A DNA stretch of 64,000 nucleotides from Acanthamoeba sp. SK_2022b. Lineage: Eukaryota > Discosea > Longamoebia > Acanthamoebidae. The DNA is taken from NCBI GenBank assembly GCA_027943245.1, contig JANDJZ010000032.1, forward strand, positions 62,001 to 126,000, written 5' to 3'. The notes below the pieces were generated by a model. It was not told the DNA's origin, searched no databases, and worked only from the letters and a program-made list of their open reading frames with translations. Below are positions 1-12,143 of the stretch, piece after piece. The first letter of the stretch is position 1; every line of letters begins with the position of its first letter. The translations under genes and the position numbers were made by a program.

Positions 1-640
1 GAGACAAAGCCAAGGCAACGCAGGGCACGAAGAATGCGTCGGTACCTCCGTCACCGAAGCAAAGCCGCTCCGGGCGGCTTCGTGCAGGGGCAAGTCGGCC
101 TGGTGGACGTTCAAGCAAGGAATGGAATGGAATAAGTCGCATTCCTTGTGCGGATTCTCAAGAACTCAAGCGACTCACTGTGAGCCGGCGACGCCGTACC
201 GAGTTCGCGTTGGCCCGCATCTCCAACAACTCCTTCACGCATTCAGTGTACCCTGCGTTTGGATGGAGAGGCTTTGAGCATGAGAATGAGATGGACGGGA
301 GAAAGATACCATTCGCGGCCGCTATCCCTAACGGAGACCAACCCTGGCAGTGGATGTTGGGGTTGACGTTCTCCTTGGCCAATAGACGTATCATCATTGG
401 CTTGTTGTTCTGAGCCGCCACGTAGAGCGGTGTGCAACCTTTTTTTTAAAATAAAAATTAATAAATTAATAGATAAATTAATATGGTTTTTTCTAGTCGC
501 ACCGTTTTGCACACCGTTGAGGTTGATGGAATTGCGCCCACTCAGGTGCATCTTCACACGCTCTACATTGCCAGACTTCACAGCTTCCCTGTGTCCTCGC
601 TCAGTCGCAAGGTCGAGCGAGGATTTGCAAAAGCAGGCAG
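1..640 (-). CDS. Ankyrin-repeat protein, 3' part cut by window edge
   Basis: The minus strand carries consecutive ankyrin helices spread over short exons: about 503-600, 310-438, 200-252 and 46-99, all with GT-AG borders. The exons join in frame. One junction rebuilds NGCTPLYVAAQNNKP, another AAANGYTECVKELL, and the leftmost exon reads LPLHEAARSGFASVTE. All are ankyrin consensus pieces, so the protein is a protein-protein interaction scaffold. No other domain is visible before the left edge. The 5' end is uncertain: the first recognisable ankyrin helix (EAVKSGNVERVKMHL) has no convincing in-frame ATG just upstream, and an ATG at about 703 would need one more intron. The gene is divergent from the AIG1-type gene to its right. 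Confidence 0.75.
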
Positions 641-918
641 AACGCACCAGATCGAAGTGAAACCTTTGGATTCCAAGTAGTTTTTTCGGGTTTTGTTGTG
701 GCTCATCTTCGCTTCTTCTGTGGGGGGCAGCAAGGCAGGGTGCGTCTGTCAGCGACAGCCGTCCGCTCCGCGTCGCGCCAGCTTGCTTTCCTTCCGGGAA
801 AGTTCTCCCTATCCTTTTCCTTATTGTTTTCTTGTTAATAACAGAAAATATACCACGACGATCCGGCCACGTCACCAACAAAGGACTGGTGTTCTGCGTG
901 GCGGACTCAACACTCACG

Positions 919-1629
919 ATGATGGCGTTGGGCTACTTGCGTCTCGTGTTCCATGCGGTGAGCTTGGGCGTCATCGCATACTCGGTGTTATGGATGCGTC
1001 AGATAGGCCTGCTGGCGCCGTGGCTGGTGTTGATGTTCACCATGTGGGGGCTGGCCACGCTGGCCGCCTTCCTGTGCGTGGCGCTGCTCGTTGACATGTG
1101 GTTGCTGGTGGCAGCCTTGGAAGTACGGGCCAAGAGGCTCGGTAACCGGCTCGTGCGATTCCTGCTCGAGCTGCACGAGTTGCTCTATGCGCTGGCCTTC
1201 TTCTTTGCGCTCAGCATCACCGCTATCTTCTGGGGCCTCTTCTTCTACGACCGAGAGCTCATCTTTCCGAGGGCCTTTGCCTTCCCGGCACTCCTCAACC
1301 ACCTCCAGCACACCTTCCCGCTGCTGGTCCTCGTGATCGAGTTCGTGGCGTTCCACCGTCGCCCACGAGCCTTCTTCCGCCACATCCCGCCCATCACGCT
1401 TCTACTAGAGGTGGGCGTGCTCGTAGGTGGGGTAGTGGCCTACCTGCACCTCACCGCCATGATCTACGCCAAGGCCGGCCGGTGGCCCTATCCGTTCATG
1501 GCCGGCTTCAGCTTCCTCACGTTTCTCGCCTTTGCCTCGGTGGCCGTGGTCTTGGCCACGTTTGTCTCGTGGCTCCTGCGTGCCGGCCGCCTTCACCTCC
1601 ACTACAGGTCGCCGCACAAGGCTTGCTGA
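919..1629 (+). CDS. FAR-17a/AIG1 (ADTRP)-type multi-pass membrane protein
   Basis: A single-exon ORF. The tandem ATGs at 919 and 922 are preferred over upstream non-ATG codons because the first membrane helix follows at once; this gives about 236 residues. About six hydrophobic segments are visible. The segment FPRAFAFPALLNHLQHTFPL is the hallmark of the AIG1/ADTRP family: its His aligns with the catalytic His, and a Thr in the FTMWG segment of the second helix aligns with the nucleophilic Thr. Family members are integral-membrane threonine hydrolases acting on fatty-acid esters of hydroxy fatty acids, so a lipid hydrolase of the ER or plasma membrane is likely. Substrate is inferred from the family only. 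The C-terminus is short, basic and cytosolic-looking. Confidence 0.8.
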   Translation: MMALGYLRLVFHAVSLGVIAYSVLWMRQIGLLAPWLVLMFTMWGLATLAAFLCVALLVDMWLLVAALEVRAKRLGNRLVRFLLELHELLYALAFFFALSITAIFWGLFFYDRELIFPRAFAFPALLNHLQHTFPLLVLVIEFVAFHRRPRAFFRHIPPITLLLEVGVLVGGVVAYLHLTAMIYAKAGRWPYPFMAGFSFLTFLAFASVAVVLATFVSWLLRAGRLHLHYRSPHKAC

Positions 1630-1755
1630 GCCAACGCAAAGGAACACAGGACAGTGTCCTGCGTGAAAAGGGAGGAAATGGCATTTCTTGGAAGCTAAGC
1701 TTGAAAAGCACAGTCGAATAATCAGACCTCGGCTGCATCGTCGCGCTGTGTTGGA

Positions 1756-2665
1756 ATGAGGTCCCAAAGATCGGGCATGCGACCCAGCCCGCCACAACCG
1801 CCGCGACCAGGCCCAAGTCGGGCAGTGTTGAACGGAGCGGAATTGGAGGAGAGGGTGGCGCGCATTTTGAAGCATATGGGCAAATGGAACGTCCGACGCA
1901 ACATCATCATGCGTGACAAATACGGGAACACCAGGTAGAGCACGGTCCATTTCCTTCTTTTAAATTTGTACATTTTAATTTCTGAAAAATCATCTGTAGC
2001 GAGATCGATCTGTCGTACGGGCTGTTCTTCCGGCGATACGTCGAGTGTAAGAATATGCCCCGTGTGGAGCTGGAGCACGTGGCCAAGTTCAAGGAGGCAC
2101 GTCTCCCTTTTCCACCTCTCCTCCTTTCATGAACGACGTGGTGCGCCTCGTCAGGAGTTAGGAACCTGTCCTTCGCGTCGTCGCCAGTGTATGTTCGTGA
2201 TAATGATCGCCTTGTCTAATGTCATCACAGGTGCTGAATCTGAACAAGATACCGCCCTCTCGGGGCCTCTTCGTGACGACTGGGTACTACGGCCCGCGAG
2301 CGATTACTATCGGCATCAAGACCATCAACGGAACTGAACTAAAGGTGCTCCAGACACAGAACAATGCGCTCACACACGCACACACAACGCTATGGGTTGG
2401 ATTGCTTGATCTGAGCGTCGTCGCCTGCTGGTGCTGTGCATGAATGATGTGACAGATTTGGGAGGAACAAGTGATGTGGAGGAGCCGAGTGCGACGTTTC
2501 GTGTGGGCCGGCTGCGCGGTGGGGGCCAGTTGGCTGGCCTACTGGGCCTACGGACCGATGTACGGATGGAAGGACGTGGACCGAGCACTGACGCGATTTG
2601 AAACCGACGCACGACGACGTGTGGACAAGCTCAAACGAACAGCCCGCGAGTATTGGCCCTGGTGA
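1756..2665 (+). CDS. RRG7/DUF2034-like restriction-endonuclease-fold protein
   Basis: Four exons (1756-1934, 2000-2096, 2231-2344, 2465-2665) join in frame to about 196 residues. The core has the order expected for the Mrr/RRG7 (DUF2034) nuclease fold: an N-terminal helix (AELEERVARILKHMG), then SEIDLSYGLFFRRYVECKN with the paired acidic Asp and Glu-Cys-Lys positions, then a helix ending in SRGLFVTTGYYGPRA. The tail holds a hydrophobic stretch around GCAVGASWLAYWAYG, probably a membrane anchor. Yeast RRG7 is mitochondrial and needed for respiratory growth; mitochondrial location here is inference. Intron 2 begins with GCACGT and ends in CACAG, so it is a GC-AG intron. An alternative start is Met at 1777. 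Confidence 0.65.
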
Positions 2666-2760
2666 CGTCACGCAAGGCCCACGCAACACCAACAGCGACA
2701 AATAATGAACGTTCATTATTTGATAACTGCACACCTGGTGATCTTTATTATTGCTGATGT

Positions 2761-3440
2761 TCAGAAGAAGCCGCCTGAGAACACCAGCTCCTCGCCCGGC
2801 TGCATCTTGTCAAACAGGTCGCCCAAGTCGAACTGCTCCGGTCTCGCCGTTCCCAACACGTCGTACATCTTCCTCTTTTCGGGAGACATCAACAACTCGT
2901 AGGCTTCCTTGATGTCGTGCCATGCGGCCAGCCTCTGCGTCTTCTCCTCCTGTGTGCTCATCCCAGCACGAAATGAGTCACGCAATGAATGATGAGGAAA
3001 GACGGGGAGCTGTACGTCTGAGAGCGATGCCAGCTTGTCTGGGTGTGATAGAGGAGCGCCTTCGTGCGGTAGGCCTTCTTGATTTGATCTTCTGTGGCAT
3101 CCCTCTCCAGCCCAAGTATACCGTAGTGGTCACTTTTCTTCTGGGAGGCAAGCTGTGGGCAGGACGAGCTATTGGTTGAATCTGGGGTCCTGGTGGCTCG
3201 CTTCTTTCTTCGTCGCTCCTGACAGACTCTCTTGGCAGGCTTGGGTTGAGCGAGGTCCTGAGACCAGCGCACTTTCTTCCTCGCCTCTGCCTCGTACCTC
3301 CGCTTGCGCTTTGGAGTGGGCTCTAGGCCCGCGGTTCCTGGTACCTGTTCACTGGTCTTGCCGCCCTGGCTGACCTTCTTTGCATGTTCAAGCGAGGATG
3401 GACACAAGCAAGTCAACCACACTGGGCAAAGTTGAGAGGC
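2761..3440 (-). pseudogene. DnaJ-like J-domain protein with a frameshift in the HPD motif
   Basis: The upstream exon (about 3440-3016) has a basic, Lys/Arg-rich N-terminus and then a J-domain: SDHYGILGLERDATEDQIKK, AYRTKALLYH. The downstream exon (2949-2761) holds the rest (AAWHDIKEAYELLMSPEKRK) and a short acidic tail ending ELVFSGGFF. The intron is 2950-3015. At 3041-3050 the sequence reads with one extra CA/TG dinucleotide, so Tyr-His is followed by Thr-Gln rather than Pro-Asp. Removing two bases restores HPDK and the frame into the next exon. The HPD triad is what stimulates Hsp70 ATPase, so as written the protein is broken. It could be a true pseudogene, a polymorphism or a sequence error. 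No clear in-frame ATG is seen, so the 5' end is open. Confidence 0.7.
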
Positions 3441-3614
3441 AGCCCGGTAACTCGTCACTTAGAATAAGCCAATCAAAGGCCGGTGCACTACGTCGACGAA
3501 GCTCCCGGCACGGTGATTGGTTGCAAGGCGAAACAGCAGGGTGAGCAGTTGTCCTCAACCCTCTGGTGCCTTCACTTTATCCTCGCACCACCAACCACTC
3601 AACACTAACGCAAC

Positions 3615-4033
3615 ATGCCCCGCTTGCCCACCCCCAAGAAGGGAAGAGGAAAGGCTGTCGCCATCCGCAAGGGGAGACACAAAAGCAACTGGCCAACCTT
3701 TTTGAAGGAACCCTTCCCAAGGGAATGAAGGTAAGTGAGGTGAGGTTCGTCAGGCAGGAGGACGGGACTATTGTGGTGCGTACTCCCATTACATATTAGC
3801 TGTTGCTCCCCTACTAATTGATCTCTGTTGTGTGGTCAACTACCCAGTTCCACATCATAGGAAAGGTGGAACGCAAGCAGAAGGTGTGGGTGTATGGCAA
3901 GGGAAGCTGCTACCACACCAAGGCGTGCTCCCACTGCAACCCCAAACTCGCGACGCAGGTCGATGTTGCAACGGCCAGGGAAGAGATGGGGCGAGTGCCT
4001 TGCAAATACTGTTTCAAGGACGAAGACGACTAA
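3615..4033 (+). CDS. Small Ada-type zinc-binding protein (apparent 1-base frameshift)
   Basis: The second exon (3848-4033) encodes KVERKQKVWVYGKGSCYHTK, then ACSHCN and GRVPCKYCFKDEDD. The spacing Cys/His...Cys-x2-Cys...Cys-x2-Cys after a YH strand resembles the metal-binding domain of bacterial Ada, where Zn is held and a C-terminal PCKxC closes the site. A strong GTAAGTG donor follows Lys-Gly-Met-Lys at 3730 and joins in phase to FHIIGKV. The obvious start is ATG at 3615 (MPRLPTPKKGRGKAVAIRKG), but this frame leaves the downstream frame around the G-run at 3668-3676; one extra G would join them. A first exon elsewhere is possible. Function is unknown; nucleic-acid binding is plausible from the basic N-terminus and zinc module. 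Confidence 0.5.
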
Positions 4034-4130
4034 GGCAAGGCTCATGTGGAACGACAAACACGTCGCTGTTCGTGTTGTGAACAATTGATAAAGAGAAGGC
4101 GCACGCTCGCTGCTGTATGGCGAGCTAGAG

Positions 4131-6711
<2,581 letters not shown>

Positions 6712-6779
6712 CTTTCTTGTGTTGTGCTTTTTCTTTCAATTAACAATTTTTTCTTTTTAATTAAAAGAAAGAAAATAGC

Positions 6780-9700
6780 TCAGTCGCGGTTGGCCAGACG
6801 GCGGCCACCTGCAAAGCTGAAGCGGCCCAGCTGGCCGGCTCTCGGCGACGGAGCGTCAGAGGCCGCGCCCATGGCCGCCGAAGGTAGTCGCGCAAAAGAT
6901 CGCGGGGCCAAAGACTGGCGTGGCGGCAGCTGCGGCTGCGGCGCCTCCTCTTCTGTGGGGTAGTGGTAGGGATCGTCTTGCTCCTCGTCTCCCACGGCGT
7001 AGGGCTCCTCCGCTGCTGGCGGAGCTGCATCGAGCTCGTCGACGCCTGGCTCTTCTTCGATCGCCACTCTCCTCTTCTTGCGCGGCGCGGCCGTCGTCGT
7101 CGATGTCCCGACTACGGAAGCGCGGCGCGCTTGGGACGACAAAGACGATGACGACGGCGTGGAACGAAGGGAGACACTGCTGTAGGGCGTCGAGTCCACA
7201 AAGTCGTCATCATCGTCGTAGTAGCTTCTCTCCACGACGCTGGTATGGCCCAGCCGCTTGGCACTGGTTTTCACCGCACCGTACAGGGCGTCAGCTGAGC
7301 TGAGCCGCTCTTCTTCACTGTACGCTGTACTGCTGTGATGTGTTGCAACAGAGTGCGGTCGTACCTCCAGGAGGGCAGGGTGGCTGGATCGACTTCTTCG
7401 ATGGCCTCCTCGTCCTCGTTCGCTGCGGCGTCCCACTGGCCCTCCTCGGCCAACTCCTCCTCCTCCTCCTCATTGCCCTCGTCATCCGCCTTCCGCTTGG
7501 CGCCCGTCGAGCGGGGCTTGCCCGGCGTGCCCGCCCGCTTGGCGGAGGCCTTGGGCCGGATCACCTTGCCGCCACGGCCCAGCGTGACGCCCCGTGCGGT
7601 CTTGCCCTTGGCCCGCTCGGCGCTCTCCATGATCTGGTCCAGCTCCTCGCCCACTGCCTCGAGCGTCGAGTCGGCCGCGTCAAAGTAGATCGTGGCCGGC
7701 TGGAAGCCGCCGCCGTCGGTCTCTCCCTCGGCCTCCAGCCGCGCCAGCTGTGCCTGGTCCTCGCAGATGATCTGGTTCATCATCTCGGCGTCGCGCTGCC
7801 GCTGCAGTCGGCGCTCCTGGTAGGCCTTCTCCCTCTCCTCGAACGTCTCGACCTGAAGACACGTTGTCAGCCCGCGTGCGCGCGCGGACGGGGAGGGGTG
7901 GCCACGCATGTGCCGGCACCTTTTGCAGGATCTGCTCCATGAAGACGTCGATGGTGCTGCCGTCCGGCGCCTTGCCCTCGACCGCCTCGGCCTCGAGCAC
8001 TTCCTGTTCTCCGTTGAGCGTGTTGCCCAGCACATCCAGCTTGTGTCGAATCATTTCCCTGCGATCATTGTGTGCAAACGCCGTCAGTTTGTAATGACTG
8101 GGCGGTCGCACGCAATAACACAGGGCTGGTTGAGTGGTTGGAGATCTTTACCAGATGCTCTCGTCCAGAGTGCCGCGGGCAACCAGGTAGAACACTTCCA
8201 CCTCATGCTCCACGCCAATTCTGTGGGCCCGGTCTTCAGCTTGTCGCAGAATCTGTTGTTGTTTTGGAACGAACAACACGCGGTTATTGGCCATGTCAAC
8301 GAAGAAGAGCGCAACCTGCCACCGGTGGGGAAAGGCAGGCGTACGCCGGGATTCCAGTACAGTTCGGTCATGACGACAGCCTCAGCCTTTGTCATCGTCA
8401 GTCCCACGCCGGCCGATGTCAATCTGAAGAGATAAAACATGAGTTTAAAAAAGAATACAAAAACAAGAAACTATTAATTAAAAAAATGAGATAAAATAAA
8501 AAGGCAACGAAAACCCGTAAAAAGTACAGCTTATAGGTACCCCAACACGGCGGCTCGGCAGTTGGGCTGGTTCTGGAAGTAGTCCACCAGCTCTTGTCGA
8601 TGATGCCTGCGCAGAGCGAGTGAGAAAGGTACGTGAGGGAGTTGGTCGTACGACCGCGGATGAGGAGTGGGTCAGCGAGAAAGGCGTACGGGGGCGTTTC
8701 GCCGTCGATTCGGACGTATTCGACGCCCTCCCTCTCCAACAGCAAGCCGATCCCGTTCATGACGTCGTGATGATACGCAAAACTGCGAGACGACCAGAGC
8801 CATGGTCAGCTTCAAGCGATCGTGCACATAGGCAGTAGGTAGGTATATGCGGTACACTAGGATCTTCTCCTTGACCTTGAGCAGCTCCTTGACATACTCG
8901 GTGACGGCCGGCAGCTTGGCCGTTCCCGTATTGTGATACAGCTCCTTAATGAGCCGCCAGGCTTCAAAGCGCGCAGTCTGGAGGACATCGGTCAGCCATT
9001 TATAAAAAATCTGAATTTAATAATATTATTAATTATAAGAGATAATATTATAAAGTTTAAATGAATTCTCGTAGGAGAAAAAAGTCGAACCTTGGCTGCG
9101 TCGGTGCTGTGGGCGATGTGGACCATCTTCTTGTGCTCCTTGATCTTGTTGTTGATATTGCCGATGACCTTCTTGTGCTTGTCGATTATTCCCAGGAACA
9201 CCTGCATCCGCTTCTTGGCCGGCAGCTGGCCCAACACGTCGCACTTGAGCCGTCGTATCATCACCGTCTCCTGCAACAGCAGGTTCAGCTCCCTGGCGAC
9301 GACACACGCGCAGAAATGTCAGCACGACCGTTCATGATCTCGGACATCGAGCGGGTGCCACGCACTTGAGGTTGGAGGAGCCCGAATAATCCCAGCAGAA
9401 ACGCGTCTGGTGCCCGGCGCAGTAGCGAACGCCAAAATCGATCATGCGCTGATAGCAGAGAGGGGAGTGTGTATGTGCGTGAGTGTGTGAGCGCGGGGCT
9501 TGTCGGCACGCCTGCCCACCGCGACAATACTTAACAGTATGACGTACCGGGAACACTTGCGCGTCCAGGGCGTGAAGCTGCGTGAACAACTCCGCGGGGC
9601 GGCTGAGCGCCGGCGTCTGCACAGTGGCGACGCGGGAGGGTAGGTAGTCAGTGAGTGGAGCTCGCCCAGGCCCAACCGAACGAGCACGAGGAGATGGAGA

Positions 9701-11939
9701 TGGGTGTAACTTACTCCGGTCAAGAGGATGCACCGACGCGCATCCTTGAGCAGGGGCTGGAGGTTGGTCGTGCGCTTGGCCTTCCAGCTCTTGATCGTAT
9801 GGCTCTCGTCTGCGATGATGACGCGGAACTTCTTCTGGGCGATGTTGACTTGGCGCACCACTGCGAGAGACAGAGAGCGAAAATGTTGGTCATGCGTGGA
9901 ATACTAACCAACTGCTGCGCGGATGTGGGCACGTGCACGCGCGCACCTAGATCGTAGGAGATGATGTTGACGAGACCGTCGGGGTTGTCCTTGGTCTTCA
10001 TGATCACCTTGATCTGGTCCGAGCGAAGCCCGGGAATCCATTTCTCGAAGTTCTCGGCCCACTGGACCCGCACCTGCACACCAACAAGCAAGCGAGATCA
10101 GCGAGGAGGCTTCCCTGGACCGTTGACGCGAAGGTCAAGAACTGCTCGTTCGGTACCGATGACGGAGCCACCACGAGCACGGGCCAGTCCTCTTTGTAGT
10201 AGGCAGCCACCGCGATCGCCTGGAGCGTCTTGCCCAGGCCCATCTCGTCCCTAGCAAGAGAGAGAGAGAGAGAGAGAGAGAAGCGAGATGGCTTTCAGCA
10301 CACATGCGCACACATGCGCACGCACGCGCAAGCACACGGATGAGGCCAGAGCTCGTACGCGATGAGGGCGCGACCGTTTCGCTGCAGTGCAAACATGACG
10401 CCCTCCCTTTGGAACGGGTAGAGCGCGTTCAGCAGGCCTACCGGTATCTTGTCCAGTTTCACTGCAACCATTTCAGAAATAAGTGAACGAATCAAATATT
10501 CATAAAAATATAAAACGATAAGATGGTAGTCAAGGAACCTTACGAAGAACAAAAAACATTTAAGAAGAAAAAAAGGGACCAAAAATGACCTGTCCTCACA
10601 ACAAGTTGGCCAGGAGGGCGATGAGCAAGGAATACCGTTGGTGTTGAGCGGTTTCTTCTCCTTGTACACGAAGAGGCGCATGATCCACGGCGGCAGGGGG
10701 CCGTTGAGCGTAACACCTCGAGCGTCCTCGATCGCCTTGGCAAAGGACTGGTAGCACGACAGCGGGAACGTCCACATCTTGTTCGGGACATCTACACACG
10801 CACACGCGCACGCAGACGAACGGAAGTCAACAGCTAAGCCATCCGATGCGGCACGGAGGCAGGAAGCGAAACGAACCGAACGTGCTCCCGGGCACGCTGG
10901 CATAGAAATCCGAGAGCCACTTGTCGCGCTTGTGCGGTTCGCCCACGCCAAACAGCTCCTTGTCGACCAGCTGCACGTCGATTGGCACCGGTGGCGCGTT
11001 GCCGTAGAACGTGGGCGCGCGTGGCTGAGGAAAGGCCACCGTTGGACGCTCTCCGCGCTGGAGTTGGCCGTTGCCTTGGTGATGTGGCGGGCCGCCACGA
11101 GCAGTCGCGGAAGCGTTTGAAGGTGAAGGGTAGGTGAAGCCAGACGAAGACGACGATGAAGAGGTGGGAGGGACGCCGGCGCGACCCGCTGTGGGGTGGA
11201 AGTCGTCCAAATCATAGTCGCCGCCAACAGCGCTGCCGTCGAAGGCGGCCGCATCGGCTGCGGTCGTGCTGTTGTTGAATATGGAGGGCTGGTTCTTGTT
11301 GAACCGATTGTGCGTCGATCGACCGCCGGCCGCTGCCGCTCCCGTCTCCGCCGGCGTGTAGGAGAAGCTGTAGGACTTGTCCTTCTCTTCCTGCTGCCTC
11401 TGGTAGGGATTGTCAAAGTGCGGCTTGGCTCTCTGCTGTTGTTGGTGCTGCTGCGGTGTTGCGTTGATGGTGGGTGAGGGGCGACTGGCCGTTGGCGGTG
11501 CACGAGCATAGGGAGAGGCAGTAGAGGAAGAGGGGAAAGAAGTTGGAGACGAAGATGTGAAGCGGAGCTGCGGCCCAGCGCTCGCGGGAGGAGGGCGGGC
11601 TGAGGCAGCAGAAGAAGCGGCAGGGCTGCCGCGCGCGGCACCGTGGGCGGGAGGGGAGGGCACCTGCGTGCTGGCCCCGGGACCAGATGGGACTTGGAAT
11701 CGGCTGGCGTGAGGCCGGCTTCCATTTGTAGCTGAGGGCGAGAAAGCAGAAGAGGGCGAAGACGTTGAGGCTGGCAGAGACGAGGCAGGGCGAAATGAAT
11801 GCACGTTGGAGGAATGGGGAGAGGAGAGCTGGTTGTGATTGGGCGCCGCGGGTGTGCTCTCTGCGATGTCCATCATCGCAGCTAATTCTTCCCATTCGCT
11901 TGATGATATCGATACCACCCCAACGCCCGTGGCACTCAT
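6780..11939 (-). CDS. SMARCAL1: SMARCAL1/HARP-type annealing helicase
   Basis: An SNF2-family ATPase. The N-terminus (from Met at 11939) is long, disordered and Ser/Pro/Gln-rich. It is followed by a HARP domain ([15 protein letters not shown], then [20 protein letters not shown]) and the ATPase core: [28 protein letters not shown] (Walker A), [15 protein letters not shown] (DESH box), [15 protein letters not shown], then the second RecA lobe with [34 protein letters not shown] and [12 protein letters not shown] plus DESH identifies SMARCAL1, which reanneals RPA-coated DNA at stalled forks in the nucleus. About 15 introns interrupt it; the one near 10257 holds a GA repeat. The acidic, Lys-rich C-terminal tail (after about 8000) with a KKRR cluster is longer than in animals. 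No canonical RPA-binding motif was recognised at the N-terminus. Confidence 0.92.
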
Positions 11940-12143
11940 TCTCGCTTGTTAATCAAACCGAATAAATAAAATCAGCCGTGTTGTCCGTCTGTTTTACGCC
12001 TTGAACGTTATAATAATAAATTCTGCCTTAACTAAAACACGAATAAATAATATATTCAACTTCCTCGAAAAATAAATCTCGCGAGTTATTTTTCTTGATT
12101 AAAAATTGAACAGAACGGCTGGATTTGGGTGTTGCTAACCCAA

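Noticed and set aside
3158..3458. GTG codon near 3458 as the J-protein start
   Set aside because: Eukaryotic initiation at GTG is unlikely. A missing 5' exon is the better explanation.
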